Shown: piece after piece, positions 1 to 12,370 of the stretch
Position numbering within the stretch: the first letter of the stretch is position 1
How the letters are laid out: every line of letters starts with the position of its first letter
Source: Platycnemis pennipes
Taxonomy: Eukaryota; Arthropoda; Insecta; Odonata; Platycnemididae
Direction: 5' to 3'
Length of the DNA: 64,000 bases
Assembly: GCA_933228895.1 (NCBI GenBank)
Contig: OW121849.1
Span: 44,734,354 to 44,798,353, forward strand
Position numbers and translations under genes: made by a program
Notes under the pieces: model-generated
The model's database searches: none
Seen by the model: the letters and a program-made list of their open reading frames with translations, nothing else
Told to the model about the DNA's origin: nothing

Positions 1-496
1 AACAACCTTGTGCTTGCTACCCACCACTCTGAAAGGCGCGCGTATTTCTTTCGACGCCCTCGCAGCCGAAGAGGATAGCGGTGTGAAAATTTTCTCGCAG
101 CGTTTTTTTTTCAAACCCCTTCAAAGGCCTGTGCAAGAGGAGAGGATTGAGGAGCGGAGGAGAGAGGCGTTTGCTAGCTGCCAAGGTTCGTAAAGCCGCC
201 ACTCTGCTTGGTGGAACCTGTTCACCCCGAAGCACGTGACTTTTCCCTGTCATCCGTCAATCCTCATCCCCAAACCACCCCGCGCAGTATTTCCCGCCAT
301 TCTCTTGGTGCATTAAGACTCCTGATACCCCCTTCAATCCACTCAGATTGTCACATGAGCTCAAACAGCGAAAATTTCAAAAAAATTGGTTTTGGGAATT
401 TAAATGAATTCCAGCTCGATTCCAGTGAGCCCTTAGATAAGGAGAATTTCTATGGGAGTAAATGAAAATGTTTACCATTCCTTGCTTCTTTTGTAG

Positions 497-600
497 CCAT
501 AGTAGCTCGGTTGGCAACGTACTGCACAGGAGGCCGGTAGGTTGTGGATTCGTATCCCGCCCGGGGTAGGATATCGTGATTTTTTTTAATACTGCGTTTG
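497..600 (+). repeat. tRNA-derived SINE-like fragment
   Basis: Contains an A-box-like CTCGGTTGGCAACG and, about 40 bp on, a B-box-like GTGGATTCGTATCCC followed by GCCCGGGG and a T-rich run. This is the layout of a tRNA-derived SINE head, not a foldable tRNA gene. The A-box region resembles the unit near 37.5 kb. Confidence 0.5.
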
Positions 601-1499
601 GATTATACGGGCGATATAACCTGAAAGGATCCCCTAAAAACCTAGTCCTGCCAATTCTTGATTTCTTTGCTTACTGCATTACTCGCATGTCATATGTGGT
701 TGTGCCTGAATTTTTGGCCGAATACAAACGACTTTTTGGTTAACTCCTCTTTTGCTGTTCAAGGAACCAAATACATTTTCGTCCTTTTAAATGACAAGAT
801 ATTATAAACATACGATTTGCATTATTTTCTAATTTTATTTCGCACTCAAGATTCTCCCTGCACCTTTAAGTCCAGCTAAACCGAGGTGGAGTGATTTTGC
901 GAATATTAATTTAATCTCTTTAATCACCTCAACACAGGAAATAGATCATTTCTCTCTCCTTTGAAGCGTGATTTTCATATCGGCTCGGAGCATTGCAGTA
1001 AGTGACTTGTATTTTTTATCAAGCAGTCTCACATATGGATTAAAAAATGTTTTTTACCGAGTTGATTGCGAAAGTATAAGGCATATAACCCATTTTGATA
1101 GATAGAGAAAATGATAACATGTCAATCGTTGTATACGGAGTTTTTGCACAAAGTTTGCTCTCCTATCATTCTCCTAAATTCCTCCATCTTCGTTTCCTGT
1201 AGTTTCCTTGATCCCTCTGCCATCGTTGCGGAAAAATTTCTCGTTTTAAGTGTCAGCGCCGATCCTTTTGGCTTATTAATCTGAATGTATCCGGATCTCG
1301 CCCCATATTGAACCTCTTGAGGTTTTTTTTTAACCTCAAAGTATGCACTCCGTTCAAAGTTTACCCCGTCAATTTTTCCTCTTGATACTTCCCTACCCTC
1401 TTCGTGCCCTTCCCTCTTTCCAAGCGGACGTACCCTCGTCGATAATTCCGTTTTATTTTTTTCGAAAGTGATGCAGCTTGGCTGTCCAATGAGGCTCAT
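601..1499. other. AT-rich DNA, no recognisable gene
   Basis: No domain, splice-flanked exon or repeat is recognised. An open frame of 125 codons on the minus strand (1122-1499) begins at the edge of the GC-rich island. Its product is Lys/Arg/Glu-rich and matches nothing I know; I do not call it a gene. Confidence 0.5.
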
Positions 1500-2240
1500 G
1501 AGGACGCGCCGGGGAGCCGAACTCGATTTCTGGGGCGTTCGCCATAGCTCCCTCCTCTCCCCTTACTGCCTCTCGCATTGACGTAGAGCTGGTTCACGCG
1601 GGGCTCGACATAATTTGTTTCGTCGTCGGGGGGGACCCATCCCCCCCCCCTCACTCTCTTTCTCTCTCTCCCCACTCGATGATGACACTCCTTCCCCCTC
1701 TCCTTACCCGGACAGAGGGGAGTTTTACGACGAACCGCGATCCGGGCCGTCTGCTGCGTCCGCCGCCGCGGGGAAGGCCGAGGGGATACACCGCGCCGTC
1801 TTCCGACGTCGGCCGGCTCGACAAACGCGCGGTAGGCGACAACAACATCCTTCCTCCCTCCGCACCCCTCTGTGTCTCTCCTTTTTCACCCCCGGCTTCT
1901 CCCGCCATCAAAACTCTCTCCACGGTGTGCGCAATGCCTATGTGTTTTGACTGGGCGAGTGAGGGAGAGAGGGAGAAAGAAATATGGAGGAGGGAAAAGG
2001 CGAGGAGGAGGGAGGGGAAGAAGGGAGGGAGAGGAGTGGTGAAGATGGATCGGACTCAAGTCCCGCCTCCTCTCCCTCCACTCTACTCCTGGCGACCGAG
2101 GGAGAGAGAGAGAGAGAGGGAGATGGTAGAGGGAGGTGGAGGGAATTGAAAGTTGGGTAAGAGGTAAATGGTGGGAATTGAGGAGGGGAGAGAGGAAAGC
2201 TCGGAGGGGTGCGTGGGTTGGGTTTGAGGGGGCATCTTCA
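1500..2240. promoter_or_regulatory. GC-rich polypurine/polypyrimidine island with (GA)n
   Basis: The first half is C/T-rich on the + strand (runs of C near 1640 and TCTCTC tracts), with CpGs around 1740-1830. The second half switches to G/A-rich, with GGGAGG motifs and a (GA)n core at 2098-2124. Open frames here differ between frames and have low-complexity products, so they are probably not proteins. Such islands in insects can be promoters or GAGA-factor-bound regulatory DNA; that role is inferred. Confidence 0.4.
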
Positions 2241-3330
2241 AAAAAAAGGGTCACTGTGGGGTGTGGGAGTGGGCCGAGTGCAGTGTTTTTTTCCCACAAG
2301 AGACAAAACTTCGTTTGAGCAGTAATTCGAGGGGGCAGAATGATACTTCTGCTTCCTGGAAAAGAGAAAAACGGTCGAATTTCCAGTGCTTCTCTTCGCT
2401 CATGCGAACAAATACAAACCATTCTACCGAACAACCCCAAAATTTCACTTCTGTACCTCTTGTTTCCATATTCAAATAGAGGAGTCATTTTCTTTCCCTG
2501 ACTCTCCTGAGGTCTCTGGAAGAATAGAGTTCGTCGGAAAAATGGATATCTGTATATTATATATTTGTGCCAAGGGATAGAATTGAACATGTGTTTACGA
2601 ACTTTCCGTCAAATTGGGGGGTATCTCTTTAACACGGATTAGTATACTCTGATGTTTATGCATTGTATGTTTAATTGGATTGATATAATAACAGCAATCG
2701 TATGCACATTAGTGATCATATATGTACAATATTTAAAAGAGTAAACATTTTCAATGTTATAAAAAGTGAAATTAAAGCTTCAGTTTGCGTTAAAATGCGC
2801 AAATGTTCGTTTTAAGGTAAAGACATCACTCCATACCCTAAAATAGAAAAAACGGAGGGCTGTTATGCCATACAGATAAGGGCGAGTTAGTGAACATGTT
2901 TACGCTGTTTTTATACTATGTCATCATCATTGGTCAACAACCCTATAGGAGATAAGTGTTTTGAAACACTGTGTTCGATTACTGTGTAGTTCAGTATCAT
3001 CAGACGTCATTGTTTTTGCCGCCTTCATTGCCTTCCCGCACAACTCCTCCGCAGTTTTTTATATGATTGGCTCCCTCCACTCACTCCACTCTAAACAACT
3101 GTCTTCATGAGGCCATCCTGACGTATGACGAGTTTCGTTTTTTTTTCTAAATTTTCGGGAAAGTACCTTTTCCTATTATCTTAAATTTTCTCCCATAGTT
3201 AATCGGTCCATCCAATTGATTTTTATCACTCATATGGTTCACCATATTTCCGACGCCTTCAGTCCTGCCTACCTTCCATACTGCTGCTAAAGTCCGCTCT
3301 TCATTACCATGATGTAGCATTTCTTCGGAT
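2241..3330. other. AT-rich DNA, nothing recognised
   Basis: No exon-like or repeat structure is recognised apart from short homopolymer runs. Confidence 0.5.
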
Positions 3331-3412
3331 ACTTCGGTGGTCGGGGAATTAACCCGGAGAGCTAAAGGTCCGTGGTTCGATTCTCGGTACAGGAAACAGT
3401 TCTTCTCTGGCA
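3331..3412 (+). repeat. tRNA-like SINE fragment
   Basis: An A-box-like GGTGGTCGGGGAATTAAC is followed by a B box CGTGGTTCGATTCTC at the usual spacing, then a short A-rich stretch. A tRNA-derived repeat head is the best explanation. Confidence 0.5.
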
Positions 3413-3772
3413 ATATTCAACACGCTTGCCGTTCATAACGGCGGCCTTAAATAATTCAGTATTTGCATATCGCCGAGGGCAATAATTTCTAGGATCTATG
3501 CGCAGGGACAGTAGCTTCCTCGAAGCACAATTCCGTCTTACGTGTGCCAGCCTTGATGGATCGTAATTGAAGGTGAATGAGACCTAGCTCGTACAGATCC
3601 TCCCAAAAATTGCCTTCGGGACTGGAATTTTGGGTAGCGTGGCGGTCAATGATGTAGTATGCTTCAAATAACACGTCAGAGTCGACGTTTTTTCTACAAT
3701 AGGATTAGTTGATCATTAGACAGTCCTTCAGTCCTTGCTTGGACTTCTCACCCTCTTCGCGTCACCCTTAGC

Positions 3773-3919
3773 CATTTCTGGTAGTAGAGGTAGTTAATCT
3801 TGGTATGCGACCTACCGCGTTACCTTGGGTAGTTTACGCCATTTAGGTAGTCATTTCTGGTAGTAGGGGTAGTTAATCGTCGTATGTGATCTACCGCGTT
3901 ACCTTAGGTAGTTTACGCC
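3773..3919 (+). repeat. Tandem duplication, two 68-bp units
   Basis: Units at 3773-3840 and 3852-3919 are both 68 bp, begin CATTTCTGGTAGTAG and end GTAGTTTACGCC, and differ at only a few sites. They are separated by 11 bp (period 79). Each also has internal GGTAGT echoes. Confidence 0.85.
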
Positions 3920-6230
3920 TTTTACGTTAGGTGGGTGATTACATATGGGCAGGAAATTTTCAGATAACAGATGAAGCGAAAAAATGAACGACCGGTATAT
4001 CCACTGAAAAATCTCGGCCGCGACTGGGTTTGAATCATGGTTCAGTTTCTATCCTTATCCTCGATAATTACTTTTTTCATATACCTTCCTTCGTGCTGTC
4101 ATAAATCCTTTTTCTTCTATTTGCCCTCCTCTCAATCGCTGCCTTCAAAAGCTCCTCACCTTCATGTATATTTTCTTTCCATTGTTTCCCCTACTTCGAA
4201 TATCTCATCTAAACCTTCTTCCAGCTCCATTATTTTTAGCATACATTTTTTTCCCGTTTACCCAGCTACCCTCTGTATATCTCTCCAAATCTACATCTCA
4301 AAAATAAGTCTGTTCTCGTCTTCTTACCTCAAGGATTAAATTTTTTTAATCAATCGGCACCGCATTTCTTATTAAGCTAATTATTCGTATTATTCAATGA
4401 TTATAATAATATTTTCTTTTATTTTTTCGATTTGAGTCCCTCCCGTCAATTCCATAAAATTACGTTTAGAATGAGAAAGAAACTTAAAGGGTATGTATGC
4501 ATATATTTGTATGTATGCATAGTGGCTACGATTTCCAAATCGATGTAAACAAGAATATTGCATTCTTTTGCATGAGATGACACATGAGGTATTATGGTAT
4601 TACAAAGGTAACATCTCGGGTGGTTATGTTTTTTCTCCATGTTTACTTAGCTTAAAACTGCTACTTAAGTAATTTCGTAGACAAAGTATTAGGTTATGAG
4701 ATGCTCCAACTGCTAAGGTTTTATTGTAGCACCTTGTTCGAAAAATCTACAAGGTCATTAGTGTGACTAACACAACGTCAATACCCAACCTGGATTCGAA
4801 CTTGTGGCATTAGGCTCGTCATGATTTTGTTTCATTGATTTGACTTCTCCGGTCAGCAGTATTATTTCTTGTTTATTATCTTTTTTCTTATTATCTGTAT
4901 TATTTCTTGAGAGATGGTGACCGCAAAAGCAATCACGCACGCGAAAACTAACATCACTCCGTCTATCGCTCCAGCAAGGACCCCAGGTATCATTAATAAT
5001 TTTGATTACCGGTCGTACAGTTAAACTTATGTATTAAAAGCATCGGATAGAACTCCTATTATGGATATAATTCATGGCACAGTACGAGTGTAGTCATTCC
5101 CGTGGCTGTTTTTACCAATTAACAAAGTACAGCCTCTCGGCAATGGTTTTTTAATTATCGAGCTCGAGTGATTTTTTTGAGCAGCGTTCGCGTATTATAT
5201 TGGATTTAATGGCCATTGCTGTAACATTCCTATTACGTAGCACATTACCTCTCCATCTGTCAATCACATTCGGAAGTTCCAGAAAAAAATAGAGGTTAGT
5301 AAATAATAATAACACCACATTATGCTTGTATAAAAATCCATCGGCTGAACCAGAAGAATTTTAGACCCCTAGAAAGTGATGAAGCCCTTGATGACAAGTT
5401 GTCTAAATGATTTTAATTGGTTTGTTTTTCCCGACACATCTTCCTGCGCAGGAATTTTTCGTATCCTCCGACAGAGAAGGGAACTCAAAACCGACTATTT
5501 TGCGTCAAATAACGAAGTGCGTAGTTATATAAAGAACACGTTTAATTCAAGTTGCAGTTCAATGAAAATGCGAAAGCAATCAATGATGAATTCATTCAAG
5601 TCCAAACCAAGTCATTTGCTCTATTTTAAGCTCATTTAAAGCCGAAGTCGGAATGTGCTAACTGGAGCTACAAGAGTCTATTCGGTAATAATTTATTGTA
5701 TTTGTATTTTTCATTGTAATATATTAACCTCTTTAAGCCGCGAAGAGATTTAAGCGTAGGGAAAATTGTGATTCAAACAGATACCAACCTCGTTGACTGT
5801 TCAAAAACACCAATATGTGATAAACTTTCCCATGGCAAGAAAGATCTAGGATAAGTGGAAAATGCCGTAATTTTTGCATCATCACATTGATACCTTCTTG
5901 GTTGACGTTGCGCCTGGGTCCAATATATTATAAATCCGCCTGCAATTATAACAAAAACCTCACCAATATGCTCTTCTATCAAAATTTAAAAGCTATTTTA
6001 TTCACTTTAAGCATACTGCATGCCAATTACCAGTCACCATTTTCTTTTGCTTAAATCCGATGTCCATAAATTGGATACCTGCATTTGGATGGGATTTTTT
6101 AAATGGTATTGCAGGAAAGCATTGATGATATGGGTCATGGTATATATGTCAGTTGAAATGTTGCCGTTAATATGGGTGTATATGTAGTGTTTAACTGATA
6201 TAGTAACCACACTAGGTTATTTAATTCGGC
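3920..6230. other. AT-rich DNA with one weak SINE-like trace
   Basis: No gene is recognised. A minus-strand B-box-like AGTTCGAATCC lies near 4790-4803 without a clear A box, perhaps a SINE remnant. A 100-codon open frame at 4037-4339 is a Ser/Phe/Ile-rich translation of T/C-rich DNA and not a credible protein. Confidence 0.45.
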
Positions 6231-6310
6231 CAGCCCCGCTAGCGGTGAGGTAAAGTCCTCGCCTACTAATCCTTGTGTCGCAGGTTCGAGTCCTGCCTGG
6301 GTGGCATTGT
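6231..6310 (+). repeat. tRNA-like sequence, probably SINE head
   Basis: GCCAGCC at 6234 and GGGTGGC near 6300 can pair as a mostly complete acceptor stem. The T arm GCAGG-TTCGAGT-CCTGC is a perfect 5-bp stem. A box TAGCGGTGAGG and B box GGTTCGAGTCC are both present. The middle does not fold into a convincing anticodon arm, so I call a tRNA-derived SINE head; a decayed tRNA gene is the alternative. Confidence 0.55.
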
Positions 6311-9129
6311 TTTATGTCAAGCTCTGTTGGTCAGCCCCTGGGAATTTGATGACAGGCCAATGCCTATTGGATTCCAAAGGTATATGAACCAACGGGTTCG
6401 TCTGGGAGCAAAACATATAATTGGAATGGAGTGGAAACTAAGGAATATCTGCCTAGATACCAGAATATTGCGGCCAAGTGTGTGTTAGTTACGATAGTGT
6501 TGCTTATTCTCGAAGAATAATCAACTCATTAAAGCATAAACTCACTAAAACTAAAGAATGAGTTCAAACGAAGGCAGATTATAAACATTAATGAAATTTT
6601 CATAGCGGTGCTGAAAGGGAAAGCTATTAATCTCAATAAATATGTTGAGAAAGATCGGAAATGCAATAGGTACAATGGAGTAATGGAATTTTGGGAGTAT
6701 TTTCATCCTCAAAGTGTGTCGGCTGAATTCTCCACGAAGTGCTCTTTCGATTTGTTGTCATTTCAAGTACATATATAGTTTGAAGTTTTCCAAAAATTGG
6801 ATAACTGCTGTTCTGTGCCTACACCTTGACTTTTACATAGCCATTTCAGGGGATTATTTATCACATAAATATATGTTAAATAATCTCCAGTTACTGCTCT
6901 ATAAAACCTCCAATTTTCCATTAAATTGAATCAAGGTTGTATTTAACTCTCGAACTCAAATTATAAGCACTGGTAATTACTTCGAAATATGTACGATTTC
7001 AAGGAGTGCTATAGCTTTCACTTAGTCTCACTTTAATAATATCTTATTTATATCGACCGTCAATCAATGTAATGGTTCTTGATGAGCAAGAATGAATGGA
7101 CGGTAACGAACTGTTCAAATTTTCTATAGCGCATCATTTTTTCGGTTTGTAGACGTGAGTGCCATACTACCTAAAAAAAACATAACAGAATGATCGATGA
7201 TTTTTTATGGCTGGCAAAATTGGGCTGAGGAGGAGGATGGGAAATGAAGGGGAAGAGTAAAGTGAGAATGTGGATGAATAGCGTAAATTACGCGTGGGTT
7301 CTCGAAATATAGTGGGAAGAGGAAGGCGGTTGACACGCACAGGGTCAATGAGTTCAATTGTCAGCGTCGCTAAATTGCATGTGAACGAGCGTTGAAGGTT
7401 AGAGTGGATGTAAATGAATGTTCACCAAGTAGTGATGGACTAGTAGACCAGATTCATCAATAGACTGATTGCTATTTGAAATTGCTCGAAGAAGCCTAAA
7501 TCATGTGTTTTCTTCGTTATGTGTGAAATGCTTGGATCAAAATAGTTGATGCACTTCTCGCCATGCAATAGTTACCCCCCGAGAATACTAGAAAAAAGTG
7601 AATATTTGAAAATTATATTATATTTAAACTTCACATGTTTCCACCTACCACCTTCAGAAAACCTGTCCATCTAAAATTTCTGCAGCAGATTTACTCTAGA
7701 TTTTAGCCGACATTCATTTAAAGATTCCTAACCAGATTTTTCTAATAAGGAGGTTTTCCTTCCTAGACACTTGCATCTTGGCGAAAAATATTGTTTTTTT
7801 CCAACCAGACTATTTCCAACATACCAGTGATTCAACGCAGAATGTAGGTAGCAGGGATTTTATTTGGCCACTACCTATTCATTTCGTTGATGTTCAAATC
7901 AAGATTTTTTCACTAAACTATATGTGGCACAATCGCTTACTCCAAAAGCTTAAATACGGATCTGTTTCGCTTGGAGTGTGATATTTTAAAAATCTAGTAT
8001 TTTTTATTATTTTTTTCTTTTTTTTTATAATTCTCGGATTTGGAGCCAGCCACGCTCAAAGGGGAAGAAGGCAAAAAGGCCCTCACCATCAGCCTCCCTC
8101 ACAAGTTCCTAAAAATATGAATGAAAGAAACACTTTAATGCCGCTTTCCGAATATGCCACTGCGGTGAAAGATATATTAAGGACATAACTCTGCCATTTT
8201 TCCGTCGGAATTATTTTGACCTTCCAGCTTACCGGTTGGGTGATTTTATCGAAAAAAAATCCATAAAAACTCTCGTGAATCGCGCGAAAAATATGCCAGA
8301 CGCTAACTCCAGATTCAGACGTTGCGTCAATGCAAATGAAATATAAAATACGGTTTTGTGAAGTTAAACTCTCTTTTACAGCAGAAGTATATGAGTTAAC
8401 GTGAATGTATCCTCCATAATGTGAGAGACTTTGTAAATAGTGCAATATATGAATATTCTTTGATAAGAGAATGTATATGAGCTTTCCAATTATAACTGCT
8501 CAGCTTGTGTTGACCTGCAAAATGTTTTTAGTGGAGTGCCGTTTTCTGCTCATTGTGATATAGTCCCCTCATGTTGGAACTGCGCTTTTTCAGGATGTAA
8601 GGAAACTAATAATAAGAAGGTTCTCTTACAATATTATCCATTGTTTTTCTCCGCGTTTTCAAGCTAGATAACCTTTTTAACGCTGATGTTTTATATCGTG
8701 AGGAAAATCGAAGAGGCCCTGCTCTTCTCATCCGTTGCTAAGGAGATGGAAGATGAAACAGCACGGCGCTGGAAAATTTACTCCTCGCACGGGAACCGCA
8801 AAGCTTCAAGCGACCTCAAGTGCTCTCTAGGCTCGTAAATTAGTGAAAGCCGGGTGTGCGTGTAAGATTCCATTCTCCGATCGGTCCAAAGAGATCGGAG
8901 AGCGTACGCAAATAGCTAACGGCCCTGTCGGAAACGAGTGGATCTTCCGCAGGGATGCCTGAAACGAGGTTCCGGGTGAAAATTACCCCTGGCGTCCAAG
9001 CGACGTGAACCTCTGGACTAGAAATTTTAGCTGGAATACTTTTCAAAACTGCGAGACCTATTCAGAGCTTCGGAATTTAAAGGCCGCGATTCCATCATAA
9101 AATTGTTATTACAATTGCGCAGGGTAATA
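6311..9129. other. AT-rich DNA, no recognisable gene
   Basis: No exon, domain or repeat boundary could be supported. Short open frames on both strands have no recognisable products. Confidence 0.5.
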
Positions 9130-9140
9130 AGATAAACGGA

Positions 9141-9463
9141 AGGGGATCGGGTTGGTGTGGTGGCCAAAGTACTGGCCTTCCATCCCGAAAGACCGGGTTC
9201 GATTGGCGTATTTTTCAGTAGCAAACCGGTCCCTGCTTGAGTGCCTAGTAGAGTGCATTTCAGGTTCAGTACTCCGTCCGTAGGATGGGACGTTAAGCCG
9301 AGGTCTCGTTGGCGTTAAGAGTAGGCTAATGCCGACGCCGGGTTTCTCTCCACCCTTCCTCCATTACCTGAAATGTTCCTATCATTACCCAGTTACCCAC
9401 CTATCCTAAATGGCGCAGATGACCTCAGCCGTCGGTCACTTCCTCAGCATAACTAACTAAATT
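9141..9463 (+). repeat. SINE, full-length copy with target site duplication
   Basis: A 323-bp element flanked by perfect 11-bp direct repeats AGATAAACGGA (9130-9140 and 9464-9474), the mark of LINE-driven insertion. The tRNA-derived head has A box TGGTGTGGTGG and B box GGGTTCGATTG. The body contains AGTACTCCGTCCG, TAATGCCGACGCCGGG and ACCCACCTATCC, and the tail ends CATAACTAACTAAAT. The same body motifs occur near 9.6, 13.2, 54.1 and 59.0 kb. Confidence 0.85.
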
Positions 9464-9549
9464 AGATAAACGGATAGAAACGAGAAGTTGGCGAATTGGA
9501 CAGAGAGCAGAGGAAGCGTTTTCCTAATCGCGTGCAATTTACAGTTCAG

Positions 9550-9825
9550 GATTTAATTGGTTGGATAAGTTAAAGTGCTGACCTCTCATCCTGAGGTCCC
9601 GAGTCCGCAAACCAATACGTAGTTTTTTTTTCAGCAGGTGCGTCTTATGTCTATCTTGTGGAGAGCACTCCAAGTTCATCTCTACTTCGGCCGGATGTGA
9701 CGGTTAACTGAAGCTAATGCCAACGCAAGGTTTATTTCAACCTTTCCTCCTCTCTTTAAATTGCTAATTATTCGAGTACCCACCTATCCTTAGCAGAGTA
9801 AATGACCTTAGTTATTTGTATCGTG
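9550..9825 (+). repeat. SINE, diverged second copy of the 9.1-kb family
   Basis: Shares the head (TTGGTTGGATAAGTTAAAGTGCTGACC, split as shorter matching blocks), the central AGCTAATGCCAACGC and the tail GTACCCACCTATCC with the copy at 9141-9463, about 90 bp downstream of it in the same orientation. It is clearly older, with several small indels. Confidence 0.7.
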
Positions 9826-10159
9826 CAACAGTAACATTGACTTAGGATTGATGTAATGAGTCCATCCTTTTTGAGAACCCTCGGAAGTTCCTTTAGGAGT
9901 CCATCTGCTTCTTCTTAGGAACGATAACAATTCCTTAAGAACCACAAATAAATGCACTATTTCTTTTTAGCTTTCTACTCACCTCCGTCACCTCGGAATT
10001 CATCATTAGGCATTCATTTAGACATGTGCCTATCTCTGGAAACGTTTTATAATCTTTATCGCGACTTGAAGGTAACCCACCTAACAGCATGTTTTTGCAT
10101 GCTTACTTTGCTATTTTTATCTTTTTAAATAGTGAATTTAGACTAATATATTAATATTA

Positions 10160-10262
10160 ATCCTATTTTATCCACGATATGTAGTGCATGTTTGGTGAGA
10201 ATTCACCCTCTGCCACACACCTTTATGGTGGCTTGCAGGGTATTATGTAGATAGACGTAGAT
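10160..10262 (+). mobile_element. LINE 3' UTR fragment
   Basis: CACCCTCTGCCACACACC, then GTGGCTTGCAGGGTAT and GTAGAT repeats matches the 3' end of the LINE at 39.7-40.37 kb (40290-40366) and the well-known tail of insect non-LTR elements. No coding part remains: a strongly 5'-truncated insertion. Confidence 0.7.
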
Positions 10263-11559
10263 GATGCCACACTAGCACCTTTTGTTTTTTTTGCGTTGTT
10301 CTAAAATTTTCATTTAAATCCTAGATACAGAAGATTCGGTTGAATCTGAAGTGAAATATACTCATTAATACTTAGGATTGGAATCAAAGTAAAACTATGC
10401 AATTCCACCGTGGAATATGATCGTTACGGATAGAAATCGTCATATGCGTGGGTTATTCCATGGACGAGTGAATCAACAACAGGAACATATGAAAAACGTT
10501 CTTCCGTAGAAGGTTTGGTTGGATCTCATGACAAATTTCAGCTAATGTATGAATTTCTTTCTTCATCACACCATTTTTCATCATTATTTTACCTTTATCT
10601 TCTGACTTCCTTCGGTTTTTTCATTCACTTTTACCCCGAATGGTATTGTCATCATTACAAACTATATGATACTACTTTATAAATTTAAGTCATCCTAGAG
10701 GGACAACAGTTTTCATGCTACACATAGGTTGTTCTAATTTATAATAATAATAAAAAAATGAGTGATCTATCGAACTTTTTTCCATATTGAGTCAAGAGTT
10801 TTTTCTTCACAAAAAGGACACCATCAAAAACTACTTACCATGGTTAGAATTACATTGAAATCAAATTCCTCCATAACGAATAGCCTTAAATATTCTATTC
10901 GGCGATTATGCAACTGTGTTTCTACTTTTCTAAGGAAAAGGTTAGATTAATTATCATGCATCTTAGTCTCTCTTGGAGGCGTATATATCTTCTTATTTCT
11001 TGTCTCTTATGCACGGACTGGTATTAGTCACCTCCATTAAATTTCAGTAATATCAAAATGTCCGCTCTCAGAGAAGTTATCAATTTTAAACTAGAGAGTA
11101 GAATAGATGAAAGGTTAATGTATAGAATATTTTGATGCGATATACTATACCCGGGTTCTTTCTCACTATTTTGAAATGTAGGTGCATGTATCAGGTGAGA
11201 AAAACTTTCAAAATCAACTAGTTATGCCACAGTTATTTCGTACAAATAAAACTATAAAATTACTCCGGAAATTAAGCCTTATTATGTACAATTATTCAAG
11301 CAACCTTGATAAAGATCATCTCCAGAATAAAGAAGTGAACTCCTACCCCGTTTTTGAAATTTCGTTCATCGGTAGCAAATTGCTCCCTAATTTTTAAGGT
11401 AGCCTATAGTAATTCTCGAGTCCTGTTTTTCTATGTGCATAATTCATGACTAGATATTATCGAAAGTGTTTATTTCACACATAAACGAAAATTCTTCAGC
11501 GAAAGAGAGTACTTTTCAATGTCAAAATAATGGCTCCGTGCGTAGTTTGAGGAGAGGGT
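10263..11559. other. AT-rich DNA, nothing recognised
   Basis: No exon or repeat is recognised. Confidence 0.5.
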
Positions 11560-12370
11560 AATTTCCCTCGCTTTCCCATCTTGAGCACCCCGGAGAGAAT
11601 ATCTAGCGGACACTTACGGACCGGAAGGATGGACAGGCGGGCGGTGTCGAAAGGAGAAACGGCTGGAGAAGAGGGAAGTCGAAGAGAAAGAGGGAGAGTG
11701 GATGGGGAGGACGATGAGAGGGTGGATCTTGGGGGGAAGGGGTGGCAAGAGATGAAGGAAAATGGACGGCTGCGAGACAGGGGTAGGCGGGCTCTTCAGA
11801 CTTCCCACGTCCCCCTCCTTGACTCGAATCGTTTCTTAAGGTACCGCCTTCCTCTGTACATTCCATCTTTCGGAAACGTAACCCGTGATGTTTTCTTTAT
11901 ACATTTACCCTAACTTCAACGCTTGTCAAATGTTTTGCTTCTACTCTTGTGAATCCTTTTATAATATTAATTTTTTGTCCACATCGGAGAGCAGGGAGAA
12001 GGATTTTTAGAGTGGTTTGGGGAGGGGGAGATGAAGGGGTCTTATGGGGGTGGGAGTGGGGTCACGTGGGGGTGGTGGGGTGGAAAGTTCTATTTCTTCC
12101 CTCGCCTCCGCTTTGTGCCAAGCGTCATTTAAGGAACACGCAGCGGCGGCCTTTTCGTCAATGCCAGAGACTCTTGGAAAATGTCCCTCCTTAGAGTGGA
12201 AATAGACACCTTGCGGGCGCGGATGTGTGTGGCGCGCCCCGCGGGAGGGCGTAAGCACACTGCGCGTGCGCAGGAGGGGCGGGGGAGTATTTTCGCGCGT
12301 CAGAGATCCCCCCCGCGAGTGTCTCCGGGGGAATCAGGGGGGGTGAAGAGAAGGCGGGGATTTTGAAAAC
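11560..12370. promoter_or_regulatory. GC-rich G/A-skewed island
   Basis: Strongly purine-rich on the + strand at 11620-11790 and 12010-12090, then CpG-rich with GCGCGC and CCCCCCGCG motifs at 12210-12320. Overlapping open frames on both strands are low complexity. A promoter or CpG-type regulatory region is possible; no adjacent exon is recognised. Confidence 0.35.

Noticed and set aside
1122..1499. 125-codon minus-strand open frame next to a GC-rich island
   Set aside because: No recognised domain, no clear splice context, highly charged composition. Not enough to call a gene.
1886..2590. 234-codon open frame on the minus strand
   Set aside because: Runs through the polypurine/polypyrimidine island; the product is Ser/Pro/Leu low complexity and the frame is explained by base composition.
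6231..6310. Functional tRNA gene
   Set aside because: Acceptor and T arms fit, but the middle does not give a proper anticodon arm, and similar heads occur in SINEs across the window.
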